Shown piece after piece: positions 43,341 through 50,490 of a DNA stretch of 64,000 bases. Below the pieces are notes generated by a model. That model saw only the letters and a program-made list of their open reading frames with translations. It was not told the origin of the DNA and made no database searches. A program made the position numbers and the translations under genes. How positions within the stretch are numbered: the stretch's first letter is position 1; the number at the start of each line of letters is the position of its first letter. Source of the DNA: Bacteroidota bacterium (GTDB lineage: Bacteria; Bacteroidota; Bacteroidia; Flavobacteriales_F; PHOS-HE28); the NCBI GenBank assembly GCA_029573495.1, contig JAKQEI010000300.1, forward strand, positions 1 to 64,000, in the 5' to 3' direction.

Positions 43341-45128
43341 ATGAGGTTCCGCCTGACCATCGGACGGAGGATCGGAATGGGATTCGGCCTGTTCATCTTC
43401 TTCGCCCTGCTCGTGGTGATCCTCACCAACCGGTCCCTTGAACGGAGCCGTGGCATCAACGACCAGATCAACAACGTGTACAGCCCCAGTGTGGATGCAC
43501 TGGTGCGACTGCGGAACCTGACGGTGAGCGCCCATATGCTCATCAAGCATTGGGCCCTCCTCGAGAGCCGTGCCGATGCCCCGGAGAAGACCAACCTGGT
43601 CGATCTCACCGGCCGTGAGCTGCCGCAATTACTCGACCGGATCGATACCCTGATGGCCAGCTGGCAGCATGAGGAGGTCGCGCTCATGGGGCAGATCACC
43701 GTGGAGATGCGCGAGGTCTTCGGCATTCATGACCGGATCAAGGAGCTGTTACCATCGCTGGAGAGCTACAGTGACCCCTTCGTTCACATGGAGCGGAACG
43801 ATATCGCGGAGGAGGGCGGACCACTGGACCAAAGCACCAATAAAGTGCTGACCGACCTCGACAGGCTGATCGAGATGCAGGAGGGGAAACGGATGGCGCT
43901 CGGCGGCAGCATGATCCGCAGCTTCGACTCACTCAAGTTCTTCGTGCTGTACATGGGGATCGGGCTTGTGATCATAGGTGCGGTCGTGGCCTTCTTCATC
44001 GTGCGCGGCATTGTCACGCCGGTCCAACGTCTGCGGAGTGTGCTCTTGAGCCTGGGGCGCGGTGTTTTCCCCCGGACAAGGGTGCGCGTCACCAACGATG
44101 AGATCGGCGACATGAGCAAGGCGCTCTCCTCATTGGTCGATGGTCTTCGAAGAACCACCGATTTCTCTCATGCCGTCGCGGCCGGCAATTTCGGTGCGGA
44201 GTATGAGCCCTTGAGCGAGGAGGACATGCTTGGCCATGCCCTGCTCAAGATGCGTGACGAACTCGGTCAACGGGAGCGCATCCTGGAGCAGAAGGTGCAC
44301 GAGCGCACCGAGGAGGTCGTGCGGCAGAAGGAAGAGGTGGAGCGCCAGAGCCGCCGGGTGGTGGAGCTGTACAAGAACGTCACCGATAGCATCCGCTATG
44401 CCAAGCGGCTGCAGGATTCGATCCTACCACCGGGCAAACGGATCAGGGAGCTGCTCCCCGAGTCCTTCGTATACTATCGACCAAAGGACATCGTCAGCGG
44501 TGACTTCTACTGGGTGGACCAAGTGGATGGGCGGGTCGCTTTTGCAGCGGTGGATTGCACAGGACATGGCGTTCCCGGAGCCTTCATGAGCCTGATCGGA
44601 CACAACGGCCTCAATCAAGCCATCCGGGAGCGAGGGGCGGGCCGTCCTTCGGAAGTCCTGAAGGTCCTCAACAAGATCGCCTTCGAAGCACTTCACAAGG
44701 ACCGGGAACAGTTCCTTGTACGCGATGGTATGGACATGGCGCTATGCAACTATGATCCGGAGCGGAGGGTGCTGGAATACGCAGGTGCCAACTCGCCCCT
44801 TTATGTCGTGCGTGGTGGGGAGGTGTTGCGTTTCCAACCGGACAAGCGACCCATCGGGAGCTTTGACCTCGAGGGTCAGGAGTTCACGGACCACCGGATC
44901 CTGCTGGAACAGGGCGACATGGTCTACATCTTCTCGGACGGCTATGCCGATCAGTTCGGTGGGCCGAAGGGGAAGAAGTTCCTCTACAAACGGTTCCGTG
45001 ATCTGTTGCTGGAGATCAGCCGGTTCCCGGCCGAGAGCCAGAGCGGCATGCTCGAAGAGGCGTTCCGTGGCTGGCGTGGCATCCACGAACAGGTGGACGA
45101 CATCCTTGTGATCGGGATGCGAGCCTGA
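43341..45128 (+). CDS. Membrane HAMP-SpoIIE (PP2C) protein phosphatase
   Basis: A 595-residue membrane sensor phosphatase. A first transmembrane helix (GFGLFIFFALLVVILTN) starts a ~180-residue periplasmic helical bundle, closed by a second (FFVLYMGIGLVIIGAVVAFFIV at about 195-220). A HAMP domain (GIVTPVQRLRSVL), a coiled coil (VHERTEEVVRQKEEVE) and a C-terminal SpoIIE PP2C domain follow. PP2C motifs: DIVSGDFYW, VDCTGHGVPGAFMSLIG, and IFSDGYADQFGG. Such proteins usually dephosphorylate STAS-domain anti-anti-sigma factors. No STAS gene is nearby. The start is ATG 43341, with GTG 43338 as alternative. Confidence 0.9.
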   Translation: MRFRLTIGRRIGMGFGLFIFFALLVVILTNRSLERSRGINDQINNVYSPSVDALVRLRNLTVSAHMLIKHWALLESRADAPEKTNLVDLTGRELPQLLDRIDTLMASWQHEEVALMGQITVEMREVFGIHDRIKELLPSLESYSDPFVHMERNDIAEEGGPLDQSTNKVLTDLDRLIEMQEGKRMALGGSMIRSFDSLKFFVLYMGIGLVIIGAVVAFFIVRGIVTPVQRLRSVLLSLGRGVFPRTRVRVTNDEIGDMSKALSSLVDGLRRTTDFSHAVAAGNFGAEYEPLSEEDMLGHALLKMRDELGQRERILEQKVHERTEEVVRQKEEVERQSRRVVELYKNVTDSIRYAKRLQDSILPPGKRIRELLPESFVYYRPKDIVSGDFYWVDQVDGRVAFAAVDCTGHGVPGAFMSLIGHNGLNQAIRERGAGRPSEVLKVLNKIAFEALHKDREQFLVRDGMDMALCNYDPERRVLEYAGANSPLYVVRGGEVLRFQPDKRPIGSFDLEGQEFTDHRILLEQGDMVYIFSDGYADQFGGPKGKKFLYKRFRDLLLEISRFPAESQSGMLEEAFRGWRGIHEQVDDILVIGMRA

Positions 45129-45134
45129 GCCGGG

Positions 45135-45980
45135 CTATCCGCCCTGCATGGTCCAGCCCCCGCCCACCCCGGTGGTTACCGGATTCATGCACATCACCGG
45201 GATCTGTGCCTCATTGGCAATGATCTCCTGCTCATACGGCACGCCCAATAGACCGAAGATGTTCCCCTCGGTGAGGTTCATGATCGCTATCAGATCGGCA
45301 TCGATCTCGACCGCGTGACGCACCACCGCTTTCACGAAGTCGCCACTGTCCTCCTTGGAGATGGTGGCGACATGCTCGATCCCACGCTCGCCGAGGTATT
45401 GGTCCGCGAAACGAAGGCTGTTCAGCAACTGCTTGTGCAGGAACTCATCGTCCTCCTTCGGCGTCAACAGATGAACCTTGCTCCCGAAGGTCTTGGCCAT
45501 CTCGGCCACCAAGGTGAGTTTCTGACGAGTCTCCTTGTGCAGGTCCAAGGGCACCACGATGTTCCGATAACCGACGTCCTTGATCATGCGCTCTTGCACT
45601 ACGACGAATGGAACGCTGCTGCTGGTTATCACGCGTAAAGCCCGGCTTCCGGTAATGAACTGCATACCGCGCATGCCGTGCGTGCCCATGATGATCATAC
45701 CGGCCCCGACCTCGGCGGCGGCGTCACCGATGTCCTCGTAAATGGAACCTACACGGACCATCGGCGTGACGGTCACGGCCTCGTTCCATTTCTTGGCACG
45801 CGCCACCTCCAACTCGAGTTTCCGGCGGGCCTCCTCCACATGAGCCTGCTTTTCGACGACATGGACGATATGTACCGGAGCGCCTGTCTTTCCGGCTACG
45901 GTCATGGCGTGATTCAAGGCACAATCGGCCACCTTGGTGAAGTCTGTGGGTACGAGGATCTTGCTCGTGGTGCGGCTCAT
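45135..45980 (-). CDS. Tandem universal stress protein (UspA family)
   Basis: A 281-residue protein made of two Usp domains (about 1-145 and 148-275). The first begins SKILVPTDFTKVADCALNHA and carries the ATP-loop-like GTHGMRGMQFITGS. The second is more diverged (YRNIVVPLDLHKETRQKL, ISKEDSGDFVKAVVRHA). Usp proteins support survival in stress; the target is unknown. It ends 6 bases from the phosphatase stop, converging. TTG (46056-46054), 18 bases, and TATCTTTA (46035-46028) on the minus strand form a candidate promoter. Confidence 0.9.
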   Translation of the reverse strand: MSRTTSKILVPTDFTKVADCALNHAMTVAGKTGAPVHIVHVVEKQAHVEEARRKLELEVARAKKWNEAVTVTPMVRVGSIYEDIGDAAAEVGAGMIIMGTHGMRGMQFITGSRALRVITSSSVPFVVVQERMIKDVGYRNIVVPLDLHKETRQKLTLVAEMAKTFGSKVHLLTPKEDDEFLHKQLLNSLRFADQYLGERGIEHVATISKEDSGDFVKAVVRHAVEIDADLIAIMNLTEGNIFGLLGVPYEQEIIANEAQIPVMCMNPVTTGVGGGWTMQGG

Positions 45981-46027
45981 CGGTCGGTTCCTTGCTTCGT
46001 GGTTGGTGCCTCGGTTCCAAAGGCGGC

Positions 46028-46056
46028 TAAAGATAGGAAAGCGCAGGTGCTGGCAA
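46028..46056 (-). promoter_or_regulatory. Candidate promoter of the universal stress protein gene
   Basis: On the minus strand TTG and TATCTTTA are spaced by 18 bases. The -7 element has one mismatch to TAnnTTTG (final base A). The start codon is 48 bases downstream. Confidence 0.5.
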
Positions 46057-46141
46057 GTGTGGGTGGGCCGTCCAACAAACGACAGCGAACAACTGTAAAC
46101 GTCTATAAATGATGATCGAACGGATGGCGTGGATCGGGGAG

Positions 46142-46153
46142 TGAAGGTTTGCA
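46142..46153 (+). promoter_or_regulatory. Shared leader motif TGAAGGTTTGCA before ssb copy 1
   Basis: This 12-base motif differs in one position from TGAACGTTTGCA at 49997-50008 before the other ssb gene. It contains GTTTG, the right half of the -7 element. It begins 43 bases before the ssb start. It may be the -7 region of both promoters or a common regulator site. Confidence 0.4.
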
Positions 46154-46184
46154 GCGGTCAACGAACTAACAACAACCAACGACC

Positions 46185-46541
46185 ATGAACACGACGATGA
46201 AGAACAAGGTGCAGCTGATCGGGAACCTCGGTAACGACCCCGAATTGAAGAACGTGGGCAATGGGCACACCATGCTGAGGCTGCGGTTGGCAACGAACGA
46301 GCGCTACAAGACCGCGGAAGGGGAGTGGAAGGACAATACGCAATGGCATCCCATCGTGGTGTGGGGAAAGCAGGCCGAGAAACTCGCCAGTCTGGTGCAC
46401 AAGGGAAGTGGCCTGGTGGTCGAGGGTCGCTTGGTGCAGCGGTCCTACGAGTCCAAAGAGGGCGAGCGCCGCTATAGCACGGAAGTGGTGCTGAGCGACT
46501 ACCAGTTGCTCGGCTCCAAGCCGGAGGAGGTCAGGGCTTGA
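46185..46541 (+). CDS. ssb: Single-stranded DNA-binding protein, copy 1
   Basis: A 118-residue OB-fold SSB. It starts MNTTMKNKVQLIGNLGNDPELK and has the DNA-binding aromatic and basic positions (DNTQWHPIVVWGKQAEKL, GLVVEGRLVQRSYESKEGERRY). It lacks the long Gly-rich linker and the acidic DDDIPF-type tail that recruits repair proteins, ending instead in SKPEEVRA. This matches a small, possibly specialised SSB. A close paralogue lies at 50068. It is read from its own leader and followed by a hairpin. Confidence 0.92.
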   Translation: MNTTMKNKVQLIGNLGNDPELKNVGNGHTMLRLRLATNERYKTAEGEWKDNTQWHPIVVWGKQAEKLASLVHKGSGLVVEGRLVQRSYESKEGERRYSTEVVLSDYQLLGSKPEEVRA

Positions 46542-46556
46542 TCCGAACAACAATTC

Positions 46557-46590
46557 AACAAGGGCGACCAGTGGATAGGTCGCCCTTGTT
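46557..46590. terminator. Bidirectional hairpin between ssb and T9SS cargo gene
   Basis: A perfect 13-bp inverted repeat, AACAAGGGCGACC and GGTCGCCCTTGTT, with an 8-base loop lies between the convergent stops of ssb (plus) and the PKD protein gene (minus). On both strands the end of the stem supplies a short T run (TTGTT). A bidirectional terminator is the simplest reading. Confidence 0.75.
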
Positions 46591-46593
46591 CAT

Positions 46594-47721
46594 TCATGGT
46601 GATCGGTGAACGAGGATCCTTGTGACCGATCGACCAAAGCCCTGGTCCACCTCGAGCAGGTATTGTCCAGGGGCTACCCCGTCCATGGTAAGCGAGCTCA
46701 TCGACCCCATGATCCGCCGCTCCGTGAGCAGAGCCCTACCTGAGAGGTCCACGAGCCTGATCAATACGGGTCCAGGGTACGGAACCCGGAAGTGTAGAGT
46801 GCCGCTAACCGGGTTGGGCCATACCGTCAGGTCCAAGGCTGGATCATCCTCGATGCCCACCAGGGACGTCGTTCCGAACGTGTGACAGACCAGTGAGAAG
46901 CACGTATCCTCCCCGGTTTCATCGATGGCCCCCACCAGGAAACAGGTCTGATAACTCCCTTCCACCTGATACTCATGCTGGGTCGCGAACGCAGTGTCAA
47001 CCTGACCGTCACCGAAGGACCAGATACCCAGCATGGCGGTATGGCCGCTCGTGATGATGCTGGGTTCAAAGACCACTTCGTTCATCATGGGCACCGGCGA
47101 GAAGTCGACGAATAGACCTGGACCGCAAGTGGTGCCGTTCCCGTCCACCTCGACCCAGCGTCCATAAGTGGCCACGCAGTCCCCGGCCTGGTCGGTCAAG
47201 GTGACGAAGTGTGGCCCGGGCAGGGCCCAGGTGTGGATCGGGAACGCGTCTGCGCCGATGACACCATCCCCGAAATCCCAACTCCAGTTCCCGCTTACGC
47301 TCGTACCTACGGCGAACTGGAAGGATAGCGCATTGGTCCCCGACTGTTCGTATTCGAAATAGGGTTCCTGGGAAGGTGGACAGGGCGCTCCGGGGACAAC
47401 GACCTCACGGCAGTAGCTCGAGGAGCAGGCCGGGCCTTCGAGCGCGGTCAACGTCAGGCATACGGTGTAGCTGCCAGGCTGCGTGAATTCATGGTCAGGC
47501 GAGCTGGAGGCCATGGACCCATCCCCGAATGTCCACAGTGCGTCCGCCTCAATACCTATTGAGCGCGAACTATCAGCCAGGATCACGGACATGCCATCCA
47601 CCGTGTAATGGAATGCGGGCCTCAGGATAACGTCGCAGATCGGCTGTGCCGAGGACCGTGCTGCCGTGATCACAAGGGCCACCAACAAGGTGTGTTCAAG
47701 GGCTCGAAGCGAACAGTGCAT
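46594..47721 (-). CDS. Secreted PKD-domain protein with T9SS type A sorting domain
   Basis: A 375-residue exported protein with a signal peptide ending in ARSSAQ. Three PKD-like beta-sandwich repeats are visible, each with a FGDG-type motif (WTFGDGSMASSSPDHEF, WSWDFGDGVIGADAF, IWSFGDGQVDTAF). The last ~80 residues are a T9SS type A domain (LDLTVWPNPVSGTLHFRV, VDLSGRALL, GVAPGQYLLEVDQG). It should be a surface or secreted cargo. Its start overlaps the preceding anti-sigma-like gene by 26 bases, linking it to the sigma factor operon. Confidence 0.87.
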   Translation of the reverse strand: MHCSLRALEHTLLVALVITAARSSAQPICDVILRPAFHYTVDGMSVILADSSRSIGIEADALWTFGDGSMASSSPDHEFTQPGSYTVCLTLTALEGPACSSSYCREVVVPGAPCPPSQEPYFEYEQSGTNALSFQFAVGTSVSGNWSWDFGDGVIGADAFPIHTWALPGPHFVTLTDQAGDCVATYGRWVEVDGNGTTCGPGLFVDFSPVPMMNEVVFEPSIITSGHTAMLGIWSFGDGQVDTAFATQHEYQVEGSYQTCFLVGAIDETGEDTCFSLVCHTFGTTSLVGIEDDPALDLTVWPNPVSGTLHFRVPYPGPVLIRLVDLSGRALLTERRIMGSMSSLTMDGVAPGQYLLEVDQGFGRSVTRILVHRSP

Positions 47722-49252
47722 GTTGCAATCGGAATTGGAAGAGATGACCCTGCATCCACGGCGCTCTGGACCCGCTCAGGACAGGGACAGGTAGTGACCA
47801 CATCGGCTCGGCCAGTACGGTCAGGTGGACCGTGACATGGAATCCCAGGCTCAGGCCAGCGTGCATGTTCATTCGCGGGCCGAACCGGTCGTTCACGCGC
47901 GCATCCGTCAGGTCAACGACCGTCGGGCCCGCATCATCCGGGCTTCGATGAAGTGTGCTGCCCTGGCGCTGGCTGGGGATCATGACCGTGAACCCAGTGA
48001 ATGCCCCATACCGCCATCGCCGCTGGTCGGAGTGCCAGCCGATCGTTAGCGGTATCCTGATCGCACCGTACAGGTTATTGGAACGCGTGGTGCTTGATGC
48101 GCTGGGGCGCTCGAGTTCCATCGTATCGATGTTCCATGTGTACACCAGGTCCTCGGTGTTGTTGTACAGCGTCGTCGTCCATGTCGTGTCCACATCGGTG
48201 AAGCGTTCCACCTCATGCTCTTCCCAGGCGAAGGTGCTTCGATCCATCGCCAGGCCTAGACCTGAACGGATGCTCCACCCGGAACGCCACTCTCGCCCAA
48301 TGTCAAGACCCCATAGTGTGGATCCGCGCCAATTTTCCGCATCGGTCAGGCCCTGTTGGTCATCCGCCCTCCAGGTCCCGTTCATCCGCCCGACTCCGAT
48401 GGTGATTCCTGCCACCCAGCTCCCCGCCGGGAGAACGTAAGGCCCCGGGTGCGGGACCGGGTGAAGCAGGGGCTCACTCGAACGGTCCATGGTGGAACGA
48501 CGCACATCCATGCGCGTCAGACGGATGTTGTAGAGGTCCGAAGCAGTGCGGACACCTTCGGGGCCCGGCATCGATCGTTCATGATGACGTGTGATCAGCG
48601 CCCCTTCAGCGCCATGGCCAGCTGACCCTTGGGCCGTTGCTGGGTCGGCCATGTGTTCCGCCTCAGACCCCTCCACCGATCGGTCGTGGGTGGCGGAGCT
48701 TCCGGTGCCAGCCAGCCCAGTACGTGCCGACGATATCCGGGCGCGCACTTCCCCTGAAGATGACCTCCTGGTACCGGTAGTTTTCCCCGCATCCTCAGCA
48801 CCATGGTCGCCTGTGGCTTTTCGTACCTGGCCGGATGCGGTCCGATCCAGTGATGGGGTGGATCCGTCCACCTTTCGTCGGCTAAGGGACTCTTCCGTAT
48901 CCGGTAGGTCTTTCAGGGCGACCCCATCCACGATGGAAGGAGTTGTTCCACTCGAGGGAACGGTCGCGGAAGGACCGTTCCCATCGGTCATTTCTTCTGG
49001 ACCACCCTCCAACCGGGCGGTCCGTCCATTTCCCGACCGAACGATGGATCCAGCATCCAGGACGTAGAGGGTGCCGGTGATCAATAGCGCAACGCCGGCC
49101 GCTATCAGGAACCATCGGTTCCACATTGTGGTGCGGCCTGCTCGGTCCCAGTCCAATCTACCGGCCAAGGATTCCCGCACCTCGCTCGGCGGGGTGGCCT
49201 CGGCCTCGTAGAGGGCTCTGAAGCGTTCGTCAATGGGATGCTTTTCCCGCAT
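47696..49252 (-). CDS. Anti-sigma-like membrane protein with a C-terminal beta-barrel-like domain
   Basis: A 518-residue protein. The ATG at 49252 (MREKHPIDERFRALYEAEATPP) gives a ~45-residue cytoplasmic segment resembling Bacteroidota anti-sigma N-termini, then one transmembrane helix (WFLIAAGVALLITGTLYVL). About 190 residues of Ser/Thr/Gly/Glu-rich low-complexity linker follow. The C-terminal ~260 residues look like an outer-membrane beta barrel: alternating strands (WVAGITIGVGRMNGTW, WSIRSGLGLAMDRSTFAW, LYGAIRIPLTIGWHS) ending in Phe/aromatic positions. It overlaps the sigma gene by 23 bases. If read correctly it could span the whole envelope. Its function is inferred from position. Confidence 0.65.
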   Translation of the reverse strand: MREKHPIDERFRALYEAEATPPSEVRESLAGRLDWDRAGRTTMWNRWFLIAAGVALLITGTLYVLDAGSIVRSGNGRTARLEGGPEEMTDGNGPSATVPSSGTTPSIVDGVALKDLPDTEESLSRRKVDGSTPSLDRTASGQVRKATGDHGAEDAGKTTGTRRSSSGEVRARISSARTGLAGTGSSATHDRSVEGSEAEHMADPATAQGSAGHGAEGALITRHHERSMPGPEGVRTASDLYNIRLTRMDVRRSTMDRSSEPLLHPVPHPGPYVLPAGSWVAGITIGVGRMNGTWRADDQQGLTDAENWRGSTLWGLDIGREWRSGWSIRSGLGLAMDRSTFAWEEHEVERFTDVDTTWTTTLYNNTEDLVYTWNIDTMELERPSASSTTRSNNLYGAIRIPLTIGWHSDQRRWRYGAFTGFTVMIPSQRQGSTLHRSPDDAGPTVVDLTDARVNDRFGPRMNMHAGLSLGFHVTVHLTVLAEPMWSLPVPVLSGSRAPWMQGHLFQFRLQHALFASSP

Positions 49253-49823
49253 GGTCCAGGATCTCTTTTCGGTTGATTCGCGCTTGCAGGTAGCCGCGCG
49301 CTTTGGATAACTGGCTTCGTGATGTGCTCTCACCACAGCCGAGCATGGCCGCGATCTCCGCATGGTCGAACCCCTCTATTGCGTACAGGTTGAACACATG
49401 GCGATAGCCGTCCGGTAGTTCGGCGATCAGCTTCATCAATTCCTGCTCGCCAAGATGATCGATGGCCATTGGCTCCACGGGGGCCTCGGGCAGATGCTCC
49501 ATACCGAAGCGTTCCTGCTGGAACGCCTTCTTCCGATAGTGATTGATGGCGGTGTGTACCATGATCCGTCGTATCCATCCTTCCAGTGAGCCTTCCATCC
49601 GGAACGCAGCCAGCTTTTCGAAGACCCGGATGAACCCCTCCTGCATCAGGTCCTGGGCCTCCAGCTGATGACGCGCATAACGCAGGCAAACGGCATACAT
49701 ACGCCGGGCATACCGCGTGTACAGGGACTCCTGACAACGACGGTCACCGGCCAGGCACCCCTGGACGAGCTCGCGTTCGGTGGATCCGCTCAAAGTGGAA
49801 AGGCCTTTCCGTTCCATAGACAA
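49230..49823 (-). CDS. ECF-type RNA polymerase sigma factor
   Basis: A 197-residue sigma factor (or 195 if the second Met at 49817 starts it). Region 2 reads LYTRYARRMYAVCLRYARHQLEAQDLMQEGFIRVFEKL with the -10-binding helices. Region 4 reads YRHVFNLYAIEGFDHAEIAAMLGCGESTSRSQLSKAR, a helix-turn-helix. No region 1.1 or 3 is present, as expected for ECF factors. The gene overlaps its downstream anti-sigma-like partner by 23 bases. The minus-strand motif TACCTTGC (49870-49863) lies 40 bases upstream and may be a promoter element. Confidence 0.93.
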   Translation of the reverse strand: MSMERKGLSTLSGSTERELVQGCLAGDRRCQESLYTRYARRMYAVCLRYARHQLEAQDLMQEGFIRVFEKLAAFRMEGSLEGWIRRIMVHTAINHYRKKAFQQERFGMEHLPEAPVEPMAIDHLGEQELMKLIAELPDGYRHVFNLYAIEGFDHAEIAAMLGCGESTSRSQLSKARGYLQARINRKEILDHAGKASH

Positions 49824-49996
49824 GGTTCCGGTCGGATCCGCTGCCTCGGGAACAAGCCCATTGCAAGGTACTGAACCGGTTCAGGGGCAGGTGGTTCGAT
49901 GAGCCAACGAGGGGCTGGATAACCGACAGCAATCGTTGTACAAATGCTTATATCCACATACAACTGGTTATCAGCCGAATTCGGGTGGAGGCCGGC

Positions 49997-50008
49997 TGAA
50001 CGTTTGCA
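49997..50008 (+). promoter_or_regulatory. Shared leader motif TGAACGTTTGCA before ssb copy 2
   Basis: Matches the motif before ssb copy 1 in 11 of 12 bases. It begins 71 bases before the ssb start. The 244 bases between the divergent sigma and ssb genes hold no other recognised element. Confidence 0.4.
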
Positions 50009-50067
50009 TCGTCGTTCGGCAACAGCACCGACGGCAGGAACGAAAGTCAACCCAAAATCCAAGTACC

Positions 50068-50418
50068 ATGAACACGCTGAAGAACAAAGTGCACCTGATC
50101 GGCAACCTCGGTTTCGACCCCGAAGTGCGGGAGATCGCGAAAGGGCGGAAGGTGGCCCGCCTCTCCGTAGCGACCAACGATAGCTACCGGAACGCATCCG
50201 GTGAGCGGGTGACCGATACCCAATGGCACACCGTGGTGGCCTGGGGGAACACCGCGGAGGCCGTGGAACGCCTGTTGCGCAAGGGATCACCCATCGCCCT
50301 GGAGGGCCGCCTGGTGCATCGGAGCTACGAGACCAAGGAGGGTGTGAAACGCTACATCACCGAAGTGGTACTGAACGACTTCCAACTCCTGGGCACCAAG
50401 CCCGACGCGGCGGCTTAA
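50068..50418 (+). CDS. ssb: Single-stranded DNA-binding protein, copy 2
   Basis: A 116-residue SSB paralogue of the gene at 46185. Both begin MNT-KNKV-LIGNLG-DPE and share DTQWHTVVAWGNTAE-type and LEGRLVHRSYETKEGVKRY-type segments. It also lacks an acidic C-terminal tip, ending in LGTKPDAAA. The ATG at 50068 is chosen by alignment with the paralogue. The two genes may have arisen by local duplication, now separated by the sigma operon on the opposite strand. A terminator follows. Confidence 0.92.
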   Translation: MNTLKNKVHLIGNLGFDPEVREIAKGRKVARLSVATNDSYRNASGERVTDTQWHTVVAWGNTAEAVERLLRKGSPIALEGRLVHRSYETKEGVKRYITEVVLNDFQLLGTKPDAAA

Positions 50419-50441
50419 GCTGCTTTCCCGACCTGGTTAAT

Positions 50442-50476
50442 GAAGCGGTCCCGAACTTCGGGGCCGCTTCTCTTTT
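50442..50476 (+). terminator. Intrinsic terminator after ssb copy 2
   Basis: GAAGCGGTCCCG (50442-50453) pairs with CGGGGCCGCTTC (50459-50470) through 12 bp with one G-T pair around a 5-base loop, followed by TCTTTT. The stem begins 23 bases after the ssb stop and its T-rich end lies 15 bases before the DUF748 gene start. Confidence 0.75.
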
Positions 50477-50490
50477 CCAGCACATTCACA

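Noticed and set aside
49936-50067. Longer start for ssb copy 2
   Set aside because: The extra 44 residues do not align with the paralogue at 46185, which begins at the same MNT..KNKV position.
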